Below are positions 1 through 6,970 of a stretch of 20,560 nt of DNA, piece after piece. The stretch comes from a bacterium UBP7_UBA7824 (lineage in GTDB: Bacteria; UBP7; UBA6624). A program made the position numbers and the translations under genes. The stretch lies in assembly GCA_002501535.1 (NCBI GenBank), contig DLTY01000046.1:1-20560 (forward strand), written 5' to 3'. Numbering within the stretch: position 1 is the first letter of the stretch; the number at the start of each line of letters is the position of its first letter. Under the pieces are notes generated by a model. The model did no database searches, was not told the DNA's origin, and was given only the letters and a program-made list of their open reading frames with translations.

Positions 1-96
1 CAAGGGCGACAAATGGCACCACAGGGCGGACCACCACAGGGCGGACCCCCACAGGGCGGACCCCCACAGGGCGGACCACCACAGGGCGGAAGATAA
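1..96 (+). CDS. C-terminal end of an unknown protein with PPQGG repeats (partial)
   Basis: An open frame enters from the left edge and stops at TAA (94-96). The visible 31 residues end in five near-identical pentapeptide units, P/A-P-Q-G-G, encoded by five 15-bp DNA repeats at 16-90, followed by a final Gly-Arg. The tract is rich in Pro, Gly and Gln and much more GC-rich than its surroundings. Such low-complexity tails are usually disordered and occur on RNA- or DNA-binding and envelope proteins, but nothing here identifies the family. The body of the gene lies outside the window. Confidence 0.75.
   Translation, partial: QGRQMAPQGGPPQGGPPQGGPPQGGPPQGGR
16..90 (+). repeat. Five 15-bp in-frame tandem repeats
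   Basis: Five consecutive 15-bp units share the core CACAGGGCGGA and differ only in their first bases (GCAC, CCAC, CCCC, CCCC, CCAC). Each encodes P/A-P-Q-G-G. The differences are synonymous apart from the first codon, so the array is under protein-level constraint and could change length in steps of five residues. Confidence 0.9.
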
Positions 97-131
97 TTTT
101 AATTTTTTTTTAATTTTTAATTATTTTTTTT

Positions 132-137
132 TACAAT
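132..137 (+). promoter_or_regulatory. Possible -10 box for the J-domain gene
   Basis: TACAAT lies nine bases before the ATG at 147, in a T-rich stretch that follows the preceding stop codon. No Shine-Dalgarno sequence is present. A transcript starting about seven bases past this box would begin almost at the start codon. No convincing -35 was seen, and AT-rich DNA gives such hexamers by chance. Confidence 0.3.
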
Positions 138-146
138 ACTTGACTT

Positions 147-788
147 ATGGTCAATCGCAATCATAAAAACGCATACCCTTTTAATTGTTATGCAAAATTA
201 GGTTTAAAAGGAAAAGTTTTAAAATCAGAAATTGATAAAAGGTATAAGGTTTTATCTAAAGAAAATCATCCAGACTCTAAGCCAGCATCTGAAAAGAAAA
301 AATACACAAGAAAGCAATCTGAAATTAATAAAGCTTATCAGGTTTTAACACAAGATAGAAAAAATCATGATTGGTGGCTTTTGAATGTTAAAAAGGATCA
401 TTCCTTTTTCCCTAAACAACAGAAAAAAGAAACAAAAACAAACCCAAAGTTTGATGAAAGCTATACAACAAAATCTAAAGAGGAAATAGAAATAGAACAA
501 ATAAAAAAGAAAGAAGCTAGAAAAAAAAGGGATGAGCAGTATGAGGAATTTATCAAAAATGCTGAAAAAGAAAGGAAGGAAAAAATTCAAAAAGAAAGAA
601 AGTTAGAAGAGCTTCTTTCTGAGAAAAGAAAAGCTGTTATGTTCGAAAAAGAGCAAGAAGATTCCAGGTATCAAAAAAAGGAAAAAATAAAACAGAAAAA
701 AATTGAAGTGTTTTTCACAAAAACTGTTATTTTCTTCTATATTATTGTCGCAATGATTGTTTACTTCAATCAAATATCAAAAAATTAA
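147..788 (+). CDS. J-domain (DnaJ-like) protein with C-terminal membrane anchor
   Basis: This 213-residue protein starts with a J domain (about residues 10-75). It carries the diagnostic HPD tripeptide at 41-43, the motif that stimulates Hsp70 (DnaK) ATPase activity. Residues about 80-183 are extremely Lys/Glu-rich and probably form a long charged helix or coiled coil. Residues about 190-207 are hydrophobic and aromatic (VIFFYIIVAMIVYF) and end six residues before the C-terminus, so the protein looks tail-anchored with the J domain in the cytoplasm. It lacks the Gly/Phe region and zinc domain of true DnaJ, so it is a specialised co-chaperone. It may recruit DnaK to the inner membrane, but the client is unknown. 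The start is the first ATG, without a clear ribosome-binding site. Confidence 0.8.
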   Translation: MVNRNHKNAYPFNCYAKLGLKGKVLKSEIDKRYKVLSKENHPDSKPASEKKKYTRKQSEINKAYQVLTQDRKNHDWWLLNVKKDHSFFPKQQKKETKTNPKFDESYTTKSKEEIEIEQIKKKEARKKRDEQYEEFIKNAEKERKEKIQKERKLEELLSEKRKAVMFEKEQEDSRYQKKEKIKQKKIEVFFTKTVIFFYIIVAMIVYFNQISKN

Positions 789-809
789 TTTTTTTAAATT
801 GCAAATTTA

Positions 810-1502
810 TTATTTTCCCTTCAAGAACACTTTTCCATTCCATTTGAAACCGTCAAATTCAAACTTAATCATGTCTTCAAATTTGGTTATCATGTTGCGG
901 CAAACAAACTGTACGAATTGCCCCTTGACCATCTTTCCATTATGACCTGCAGCGACTTTTTTCCCATTTTTTACTACTGAGAAATCGATGTTTATGCAGT
1001 TTTCTGATTGTGTGTATGCTTTCTTGTGTATTTGCGGCAAAAGATCCACGACAAGGTTTTCTTTTTTGAGCTCTTCAGTAAGGGTTGAATTCCAGAATTT
1101 GTAGAGCTGTAAAACATTCATTTTCAATTTGTAGTTTGGAATGAGTGTCATTGGGGAAACTGACCCAAATAAGCCACTGAAGATTAGAAAATGCCTATCG
1201 AAAAATTCTTTTTGTTCGTTGTTGAATGACTGCCAGCTTATATTTGAGTAAACTGTTCCGGTATATCTTAAGATTGCAGGAGAACATGAACTGTTTTTTA
1301 TTATTTTGTTCTGTTTATGAATTAAGGCTGATTTTTCTGGGCTTGTTCCATATGTTCTTTTGAAGTCTTCAGGTTTGAGCTTTGTGAGCTTTTCGATTAT
1401 CTCATCAACCTTTTTGGAGTATTTGAAATCTGTTTTTTCAAAAACTATATCTGTTACATTTTCTTTAGATTTTCCTTCACTTGGGGGTATTAAAAATTTC
1501 AA
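810..1502 (-). CDS. yaaA: YaaA family peroxide-stress protein (DUF328)
   Basis: A 230-residue cytosolic protein that opens with the family hallmark MKFLIPPSEGKS. In E. coli, YaaA lowers free iron and protects DNA from Fenton damage during peroxide stress, and it has DNA-binding activity. The translation start is TTG at 1502, supported by GGAG (1511-1514) eight bases upstream and by the position of the conserved N-terminus. E. coli YaaA is slightly longer (258 residues). It is the last gene of a three-gene minus-strand group, 17 bases after the DUF1028 gene, and converges with the J-domain gene across a 21-base gap. Family membership is clear. The stress role is inferred from the E. coli protein. 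Confidence 0.9.
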   Translation of the reverse strand: MKFLIPPSEGKSKENVTDIVFEKTDFKYSKKVDEIIEKLTKLKPEDFKRTYGTSPEKSALIHKQNKIIKNSSCSPAILRYTGTVYSNISWQSFNNEQKEFFDRHFLIFSGLFGSVSPMTLIPNYKLKMNVLQLYKFWNSTLTEELKKENLVVDLLPQIHKKAYTQSENCINIDFSVVKNGKKVAAGHNGKMVKGQFVQFVCRNMITKFEDMIKFEFDGFKWNGKVFLKGK

Positions 1503-1510
1503 AATTTACT

Positions 1511-1514
1511 CTCC
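1511..1514 (-). promoter_or_regulatory. Ribosome-binding site fixing the TTG start of yaaA
   Basis: GGAG on the minus strand lies eight bases before the TTG at 1502-1500. It supports TTG as a genuine start, since the family-defining N-terminus begins at that codon. Confidence 0.65.
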
Positions 1515-1519
1515 AGTTT

Positions 1520-2548
1520 TTATTTATTTCCAAAAAACCAGTCATTTTTTTTCATCAAGGAAAGGTTCTTAAAATCTTCTATTTCTCTTAGGCTTTTTAG
1601 GTCAGGGTCTGAATTCATCCATCCTATTATTGATTCATCTATGTTGATTGCTTTTCTGAGCATTTTTATAGATTCTTTAGGATTGCCTTGAAGTGCATAT
1701 GAGCAGGCAGCATTGTAGGGATGTGATGCATCTTCTGGATACAATTGAACGAGATTTAAAAATATCTTCAAGGCCTCTTCAAATTTTCCTTCGTATGTTA
1801 AGTTGTATGCTTCGAATGTTAGAGCGATGGGTCTTCCAAGATCCAACAGTCTCTCGAGTTCTTTGAAAGGGTTTTTCGAATCGTCAACTCTCAGATCATA
1901 TTTAACATCTGTATACCCTCCATATCCAGCCCCTTCTTTTTCAACCAGTAGTGCTGCTGATTGCATTCCCCTGCTATCTCCACCTTGCTCTTGTCCAGCA
2001 ATCAATGCTGCAACAAGTCTTGCCGCAAAATCAAGGTGAGTATTTTTATGCATTGCTTGAGCCATTGCTTCAACAACCTTTTCGCTAGCTAATATGTTTC
2101 CTTGTGCTGCAAATGTGATTCCATCCTTTGTTGTTTCCACTGTTCCTCCAGCCCAAGCCATACATTCTCCTCCAGTATAGCTAAATCCGGTTCCGTCTGT
2201 TTTAACAAGACCGACTTGCCTCATTTCTGGATTGTCATCCGTTTCAATTAATATATTGAGAGTTTCTTCGGGAGACATGCCTTCTTCCATCATTTCTAAA
2301 CCTCTTGGACCAAAAGTTGTATTTGCAAAAGACTGTGTTGCGATAGCTCCAACTCCTGCTTTAACCCATGGAACTACAACGCCGACTCCAAAGAATTTGC
2401 TCTGGACAGCAACTCCAACCTCTTTAGTTTCTGAATGGTAAGCTGCGACTGAGAAGGTAGAAATGATTTTTTCATCACATGTTTCTGCATTCAGCTTCAA
2501 AGAGCTAAAAACAAAAAACAAAAGTATTATTTTTTTAATCTTCTTCAT
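1520..2548 (-). CDS. Secreted DUF1028 (Ntn-hydrolase-like) protein with TPR-like C-terminus
   Basis: This 342-residue protein has a signal peptide: a KKIKK basic start, a hydrophobic core, and likely cleavage after LNA around residue 21. Residues about 28-220 match DUF1028. The mature part begins TFSVAAYHSETKEVGVAVQS and continues through the Gly-rich GVGAIATQSFANTTFGPRGL. DUF1028 proteins resemble Ntn hydrolases in fold, but no substrate is firmly known. Residues about 240-325 look like TPR helices (YEGKFEEALKIFLNL, HPYNAACSYALQGNPKESIK), a pairing also seen in longer family members. AGGAG (2556-2560) sits just before the ATG and overlaps the stop of the upstream sugar dehydrogenase, so the two are probably translationally linked. 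Both products appear exported. Confidence 0.85.
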   Translation of the reverse strand: MKKIKKIILLFFVFSSLKLNAETCDEKIISTFSVAAYHSETKEVGVAVQSKFFGVGVVVPWVKAGVGAIATQSFANTTFGPRGLEMMEEGMSPEETLNILIETDDNPEMRQVGLVKTDGTGFSYTGGECMAWAGGTVETTKDGITFAAQGNILASEKVVEAMAQAMHKNTHLDFAARLVAALIAGQEQGGDSRGMQSAALLVEKEGAGYGGYTDVKYDLRVDDSKNPFKELERLLDLGRPIALTFEAYNLTYEGKFEEALKIFLNLVQLYPEDASHPYNAACSYALQGNPKESIKMLRKAINIDESIIGWMNSDPDLKSLREIEDFKNLSLMKKNDWFFGNK

Positions 2549-2559
2549 CCTTCTTCTCC

Positions 2560-3666
2560 TTAAGGTGTCAACTTTGCAATTGTTCCCCAGTGTGAAATTA
2601 GGTATATTTCACCTTCTTTATCTTCAGCAAAAGACGAGATGCTCCCTTTGAATAGTTTTCCATCTGGCCATGTTAATTCTAATTTTTGTTGATTTGATTG
2701 CTTGTGTGTGGTGTCGATTGCGGCCACCCATCCTTTAGCGTAATCTGCGAATATGTATTTTCCCTGGAGTTTTTTTATTCTCTTTCCCCTGTAAACATAA
2801 CCTCCAGTTATTGAAGCCCCTATTGAACGATCGTATATGTGAAAAGGGATATCCAAACCTTTTTTTATGCAATTTTTTGAAGGTTCATAACATGCTTCTC
2901 CTTCCATTATTTTCCAACCAAAATTAATACCTGCTTTATCAAAGGATGATTTATGAATTTCTTCCCATTTATTTTGCCCTACATCAGCAATCCATAAATC
3001 TTTTTCAGCTTTATCAAAAGAGAATCTCCAAGGGTTTCTTAGGCCCCAATGTAAGATTTCTTTTTTAGATTGATCTGTTTTGTAAAAAGGATTTTCTTTA
3101 GGGATTTCATATTTGATATTCTTGTTTGGGGTAGGTTTAATTCTGAGCATTTTTCCAAGGTAGCTTGATTTATTTTGAGCATAATTTCTTGGATCTCCAC
3201 CTGCTCCTCCATCACCTGTACCTATATAGAGATAGTTGTCCGGTCCAAAGGTCATGTATCCTCCATTGTGGTTTGCCCAAGGTTGATCTATTTTTAGTAA
3301 AATTAATTCTCCTGAGGCTTTTGGTTTTTTTGTTTCTTCGTCTATTGGAAAAGCAGATATTATTGTTGCTCCATTTGATTTTGATGTGTAGTTAACAAAA
3401 ATCCAATTTTCAGATTCTGTATTTTTTGGACCAATGGCAATTGAGAGCAGGCCTTTTTCACCGCCACTGGAAACTTTGTCTCTTATGTCAAGCCATACCT
3501 CTCCAGGTTTTTTATTTTTTACAGTTCGAACAGTGCCTCTCTGCTCAACAATAAGCATCATTTCATCTTGCCAGGTTAAATGCACTGGATATTCGAAGTT
3601 TTCAGCTATTAGTTCTATATTGACTTTTGAAAGAAATAAAGATAGGCAAAATATTAAAATATTCAT
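2560..3666 (-). CDS. PQQ-dependent sugar dehydrogenase (GSDH/Hhip-like beta-propeller)
   Basis: A 368-residue protein with a short signal peptide (residues about 1-17) and the six-bladed propeller signature of the soluble glucose/sorbosone dehydrogenase family. The key stretches are ANHNGGYMTFGPDNYLYIGTG around 131-150 (H133 aligns with the catalytic His of soluble glucose dehydrogenase), GDGGAGGDPRN at 151-161, GLRNPWRFSFD around 208-218 and DVGQNKWEEI around 228-237. Family members oxidise aldoses in the periplasm using PQQ and Ca2+. Many marine homologues are uncharacterised, so the substrate and even PQQ use are inferred. No PQQ synthesis gene lies in the window. It heads the GSDH-DUF1028-yaaA group and is divergent from the gene at 3691. 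Confidence 0.85.
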   Translation of the reverse strand: MNILIFCLSLFLSKVNIELIAENFEYPVHLTWQDEMMLIVEQRGTVRTVKNKKPGEVWLDIRDKVSSGGEKGLLSIAIGPKNTESENWIFVNYTSKSNGATIISAFPIDEETKKPKASGELILLKIDQPWANHNGGYMTFGPDNYLYIGTGDGGAGGDPRNYAQNKSSYLGKMLRIKPTPNKNIKYEIPKENPFYKTDQSKKEILHWGLRNPWRFSFDKAEKDLWIADVGQNKWEEIHKSSFDKAGINFGWKIMEGEACYEPSKNCIKKGLDIPFHIYDRSIGASITGGYVYRGKRIKKLQGKYIFADYAKGWVAAIDTTHKQSNQQKLELTWPDGKLFKGSISSFAEDKEGEIYLISHWGTIAKLTP

Positions 3667-3673
3667 TACTGTT

Positions 3674-3683
3674 AGTGTAAACT
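3674..3683. promoter_or_regulatory. Overlapping divergent -10-like boxes
   Basis: The 24-base gap between the divergent genes at 3666 (-) and 3691 (+) contains TACACT on the minus strand (3679-3674) and TAAACT on the plus strand (3678-3683), sharing two bases. Each lies seven bases from its ATG, and neither gene has a Shine-Dalgarno sequence. This fits leaderless transcription in both directions. It is inferred from spacing only. Confidence 0.3.
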
Positions 3684-3690
3684 TTTTTAA

Positions 3691-4047
3691 ATGGATAATA
3701 CTTTTTTTGTAATCATTATGGTTTTTGCTTGGGTTAATGTTTTGACTTTTGAAAAAAGGGCAAAAAAGTGTGTTATTGAAAGTAAATGGGCTAAATGGAA
3801 AGGGATACCTGTTTACAAGATCGGATGGTTTGCATATCCAGTTATTTTGTCTTTATGGGTGTCTTCAGATTATTACTTTCAAGACATGAAGGAATTTTTA
3901 AGATGGGGAATCTGTTTCGGCCTTTTTGTTTCAAGCAGCAGGCAGGCGTGGGGCTTGAGATGGTTGGACGATCCATGTACTGCTTGTCTTTCAGGCCATT
4001 TCTGTAACCTGCTTATAATTCTTCTTCTCGCCTTAAAGGTGTTTTGA
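3691..4047 (+). CDS. Small hypothetical membrane protein with CxxC motif
   Basis: A 118-residue protein that I do not recognise. It has about four hydrophobic segments (residues about 2-19, 43-60, 70-87 and 102-118). A short loop, DDPCTACLSGHFC, lies before the last segment and holds a CxxC pair plus a third Cys, which could form a disulfide or bind a metal. Its stop codon is two bases before the ispH start, and the ispH ribosome-binding site lies inside its 3' end, so the two are probably co-transcribed. That does not by itself imply a role in isoprenoid synthesis. Codon use resembles the neighbours, and overlapping ORFs in other frames lack coherent structure. Confidence 0.65.
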   Translation: MDNTFFVIIMVFAWVNVLTFEKRAKKCVIESKWAKWKGIPVYKIGWFAYPVILSLWVSSDYYFQDMKEFLRWGICFGLFVSSSRQAWGLRWLDDPCTACLSGHFCNLLIILLLALKVF

Positions 4048-4049
4048 TA

Positions 4050-4988
4050 ATGAGTAAATTTGAAATAAAGATAGCTCAACCGAGAGGTTTTTGTGCAGGT
4101 GTTGATAGAGCAATTGAAATTGTTGAGCAGGCATTAAAGATATTTGGATCGCCTATTTATGTTAGACATGAGATTGTTCACAACAAAAGAGTAGTTACAG
4201 ATTTGAAAGAAAAAGGAACAATATTTATAGAAGATATTAATGATGTTCCAGATGATTCAATTTTGATATTTAGCGCTCATGGCACAGGCAAAGAATTGTT
4301 GAAAAAAGCAAGAAATAGAAAACTGAAAGTTATTGATGCTGCTTGCCCTTTGGTTACGAAAGTTCATATGGAAGCAATAAAGTATTCAGAAAAAGGGTAT
4401 TCGATTGTTTTAATTGGGCATGAAGGCCATATAGAGGTTGAGGGAACAATGGGGCAACTTCCTGAAGGTGAGATAACGCTAGTTGAGACAGTTCAGGATG
4501 TAGATAAGTTAGGTTTCCAGAATGATGAAAATGTTGCTGTTATAACTCAAACAACCTTAAGTGTTGATGATACTTTTTACATCATGGAAGCCTTAAAAAA
4601 TAAATATAAAAATTTAATCAAACCAAAAGCAGATGATATTTGTTATGCTACACAAAACAGACAGGATGCAGTTAAAGATCTTGCAAGTGAATGTGATTTG
4701 ATTCTTGTTTTGGGTGCTAAGAACTCCAGTAATAGCAATAGGTTAAAGGAGTTAGGAGAAAAATGTGGGGTGCCTTCTTTCCTTATTGATGATGCATCAC
4801 AATTTTGTCCTGAATGGATTGAGGATGTTGAATCTATAGGCGTGACAGCTGGAGCATCTGCACCTCAGGTTTTGGTTGAAGAGTTGATAGAAACTTTAAT
4901 CAAGCTTGGAGGTGATTTCCCAAAAGCGATTAAAGGTAAAGTGGAGAAAATCTCTTTTCCACTGCCTATTGAAATTAGAAATGTTTAG
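4050..4988 (+). CDS. ispH: 4-hydroxy-3-methylbut-2-enyl diphosphate reductase (IspH/LytB)
   Basis: IspH performs the last step of the MEP pathway, reducing HMBPP to IPP and DMAPP with a [4Fe-4S] cluster. The 312-residue product has the three cluster cysteines: C15 (PRGFCAGVDRA), C99 (DAACPLVTKVH) and C198 (ICYATQNRQ). The substrate-binding residues are also present: H44 (IVHNK), H77 (SAHG), H127 and E129 (GHIEVEGT). The ATG at 4050 is preferred to the upstream in-frame TTG at 4044, because AAAGG at 4035-4039 is well spaced for it. Length is normal. It overlaps the convergent ArsC-like gene by four bases. The Fe-S cluster links it functionally to the suf operon about 3 kb downstream. Confidence 0.97.
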   Translation: MSKFEIKIAQPRGFCAGVDRAIEIVEQALKIFGSPIYVRHEIVHNKRVVTDLKEKGTIFIEDINDVPDDSILIFSAHGTGKELLKKARNRKLKVIDAACPLVTKVHMEAIKYSEKGYSIVLIGHEGHIEVEGTMGQLPEGEITLVETVQDVDKLGFQNDENVAVITQTTLSVDDTFYIMEALKNKYKNLIKPKADDICYATQNRQDAVKDLASECDLILVLGAKNSSNSNRLKELGEKCGVPSFLIDDASQFCPEWIEDVESIGVTAGASAPQVLVEELIETLIKLGGDFPKAIKGKVEKISFPLPIEIRNV

Positions 4989-5368
4989 TTTATTTTTTTT
5001 ATCTTTGTAATAAGTATTTGAATAGTTTCATCAATGCTTTCTATATTTGTAGCTGGATCAGGAAGATTCCAATCTTCATGCTCTATCCCTTTAGGAATGA
5101 CAGGACAGTTTTTTTCCATGCATCCCATTGTTATAACTTTGTTCCATTTAGACAAACCCCCAACATCATCAATGCTTTTTGGAAAAGATCCAATTACACT
5201 AAAGCCTTTTTTTTGTAGGGATTTTTTTACTTCGGGATTTATTCTTTTTCCAGGTTTTGTTCCCGCACTACTTGCTTTTAATTCTGGTCTTATTTTTTTG
5301 CATATCGCTTCTGCTGCAATAGATCTTCCGGAATTATGACCACACAAAAAAAGAATTTTTAAAGACAT
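4985..5368 (-). CDS. arsC: ArsC-like arsenate reductase (low-molecular-weight phosphatase fold)
   Basis: A 127-residue cytosolic protein with the anion-binding loop CGHNSGRS (C9, R15) near the N-terminus. It also has the thioredoxin-coupled ArsC features: SAGTKPGKRINPEV, ITMGCMEKNCPVIP with C83 and C88, and WNLPDP, which supplies the general-acid Asp. Three redox-active cysteines distinguish arsenate reductase from plain tyrosine phosphatase and support reduction of arsenate to arsenite. No efflux pump or ArsR is adjacent. The start lies ten bases inside the end of the DUF3293 gene, so translation is probably coupled. The spacing of the last two cysteines (four residues between) differs from the classic pI258 enzyme (six), so the activity is likely rather than certain. 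Confidence 0.82.
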   Translation of the reverse strand: MSLKILFLCGHNSGRSIAAEAICKKIRPELKASSAGTKPGKRINPEVKKSLQKKGFSVIGSFPKSIDDVGGLSKWNKVITMGCMEKNCPVIPKGIEHEDWNLPDPATNIESIDETIQILITKIKKIN

Positions 5369-5745
5369 TTGACTATTTCAGTTTTTTTTGGAGTTGAGTA
5401 TATTATTGCTTTTTGTTTAAAAAGTATCCCTAATGCAACAATAATGTTTTTTTCTACATTTTCAACTGTAAAACTTTCTTCAAAATGTTTTGAATTGCCA
5501 CATTTTGTTTTGTAATACTCAAGATCAAGTTCCATTAGCTTTGATTCAAGAATACTGTTTGCTTTTTCATTTTTATCTTTATTTGTTTTTTTATTCAAGG
5601 GGTTCCATGCAGTGATTATTCCAAATGTTTTTTTGCTCAGGGTCCTGCATGCTCCTCGTTCATTCACCCTGAATGATACAAGTACATTTTTATCATTTTT
5701 TATCCAGTATTTACTTTCGTAATATTCTTTTGGTACATTGTTCAT
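5359..5745 (-). CDS. DUF3293 family protein
   Basis: This 128-residue protein matches the DUF3293 pattern: an N-terminal Tyr-rich region, FGIITAWNPLN around residues 42-52, conserved Asn residues before a Leu-rich helix, a central HFEESFTVEN, and a C-terminal ALGILFKQKAIIYS stretch. The family is small, cytosolic and of unknown function. Its start overlaps the stop of the symporter gene by four bases (ATGA-type overlap), and its end overlaps the ArsC-like start by ten bases, giving a three-gene transcription unit. No catalytic residues can be proposed. Confidence 0.75.
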   Translation of the reverse strand: MNNVPKEYYESKYWIKNDKNVLVSFRVNERGACRTLSKKTFGIITAWNPLNKKTNKDKNEKANSILESKLMELDLEYYKTKCGNSKHFEESFTVENVEKNIIVALGILFKQKAIIYSTPKKTEIVKCL

Positions 5746-6929
5746 TTCAAAGATGAATCAACAACTGCAGCGCCGATCGAATCACCCCAGACATTGACAG
5801 CAGTTCTGAATCTATCTAAAAACCAATCAACACCAATAATCAGCCCAACTCCCTCTAAGGGTAATCCGACAGCTGTAAGAACTAATGACATGGTTACAAG
5901 CCCTGCTTGTGGTATTCCTGCAGCACCAATGCTTGCAAGTGTTGCTGTGAGCGCTATGATGATTATCTGGCTGATGTCAAGATTCATGTTATACGCTTGT
6001 GCAATAAAAACAACAGCAACGGCTTCATAGAGAGCTGTTCCATCCATATTTATGGTTGCACCAAGTGGGAGAACAAATTTTCTTGTATTTTTGTTTACTT
6101 TTGCATTTTTAACACAGTCCATAGTGAGTGGCAATGTTGCACTGCTGCTGCCTGTGGAAATTGCATTTAGTATTGCAGGGCTCATAGTTTTTGCATAATC
6201 AAGGATTTTTCTTTTTGTTCTAGTCAAAATGATAGGTAGCGTGATTGTCGAATGTATCAATAGCCCTAGAAGAACAACAATCATATACATCATTACAAAA
6301 TTTAAAGACTCTAAACCCCTGGTTGCGATAGTGTTTCCAATAAGCGCAAATATTCCATATGGTGTTAAGTGAATTACCCACATGGTCATTTTTAGAACAG
6401 CTTCAAACATTGATTCAAAAAAATCAGCTGCAGGCTTGCCTTTTTCTCCTGTTATCCCTATCGAAAAGCCTAACAATAAAGAAAAAACTATTATTGAAAG
6501 TATTTTCCCATTCGATAATGCTGCAATAGGGTTTGTGGGAACAAAGGAATACAAAAGCTCCTTTATTGTTGTCCCATTTTTCACAACATCTGGTGTAGAA
6601 AGGTTGACTCCTTCTAGATTTAAGCCATTTCCAGGTTGAATTGTGGTTACTAAAATTAAACCTAAAACAACAGCAAAGAAAGTGGTTAAAAGATAGTACC
6701 CAAAAGTTTTTAAAGCCAACTTTTTTGCCTGATTTTTGCCACTTTTTATCGCATTTATAGAACCTGTCGTCATTGAAAAAAGAACAAGCGGTACTATTAA
6801 CATTTTCAATAGTCTCATGAATATGTCTCCAATTGGAGCTATCGCTATAGAGAAATTAGGAAATTGCCAACCGAAAAGGATACCCAAAAGCATACCTAAA
6901 CCGATTTTTTTTGTTAGTGATTTTTTCAT
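5742..6929 (-). CDS. Dicarboxylate/amino acid:cation symporter (DAACS, GltP/GltT family)
   Basis: A 395-residue inner-membrane secondary transporter with the complete DAACS signature. It has eight membrane segments plus two hairpin loops, the Ser-rich hairpin STGSSSATLPLTM (258-270), NMDGT (294-298) in helix 7, GIPQAG (338-343) in hairpin 2, and DWFLDRFRTAVNVWGDS (368-384) in helix 8. D372 and R375 align with the substrate-binding Asp394 and Arg397 of GltPh, and N379 with Asn401. The Arg is typical of transporters for acidic substrates (glutamate, aspartate or C4-dicarboxylates) coupled to Na+ or H+. The exact substrate cannot be read from the sequence. It heads the minus-strand unit with DUF3293 and the ArsC-like gene. 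Confidence 0.93.
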   Translation of the reverse strand: MKKSLTKKIGLGMLLGILFGWQFPNFSIAIAPIGDIFMRLLKMLIVPLVLFSMTTGSINAIKSGKNQAKKLALKTFGYYLLTTFFAVVLGLILVTTIQPGNGLNLEGVNLSTPDVVKNGTTIKELLYSFVPTNPIAALSNGKILSIIVFSLLLGFSIGITGEKGKPAADFFESMFEAVLKMTMWVIHLTPYGIFALIGNTIATRGLESLNFVMMYMIVVLLGLLIHSTITLPIILTRTKRKILDYAKTMSPAILNAISTGSSSATLPLTMDCVKNAKVNKNTRKFVLPLGATINMDGTALYEAVAVVFIAQAYNMNLDISQIIIIALTATLASIGAAGIPQAGLVTMSLVLTAVGLPLEGVGLIIGVDWFLDRFRTAVNVWGDSIGAAVVDSSLK

Positions 6930-6940
6930 TGAATTAGAAA

Positions 6941-6950
6941 TATGATTGTA
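6941..6950. promoter_or_regulatory. Overlapping divergent -10-like boxes
   Basis: Between the symporter (-) and the CPBP-like gene (+), TATGAT reads rightward at 6941-6946 and TACAAT reads leftward at 6950-6945, overlapping by two bases. The symporter ATG is 15 bases from its box, and no Shine-Dalgarno sequence is visible, implying a very short leader. Confidence 0.35.
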
Positions 6951-6970
6951 CTTACTACTTGCAGTATGTT

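Noticed and set aside
16..90. Short direct repeats that might be a CRISPR array
   Set aside because: The units are 15 bp with no spacers and lie in frame inside a coding tail.
345..590. Antisense ORF with many Phe residues
   Set aside because: It mirrors the Lys/Glu-rich coding of the J-domain gene (AAA/GAA read as TTT/TTC) and has no family features.
789..809. Possible terminator between the J-domain gene and yaaA
   Set aside because: Only a five-base AT stem (AAATT/AATTT) is present, too weak to call.
4044..4049. TTG start for ispH six bases upstream of the ATG
   Set aside because: The ATG at 4050 is better spaced from AAAGG, and IspH proteins begin just before this point.
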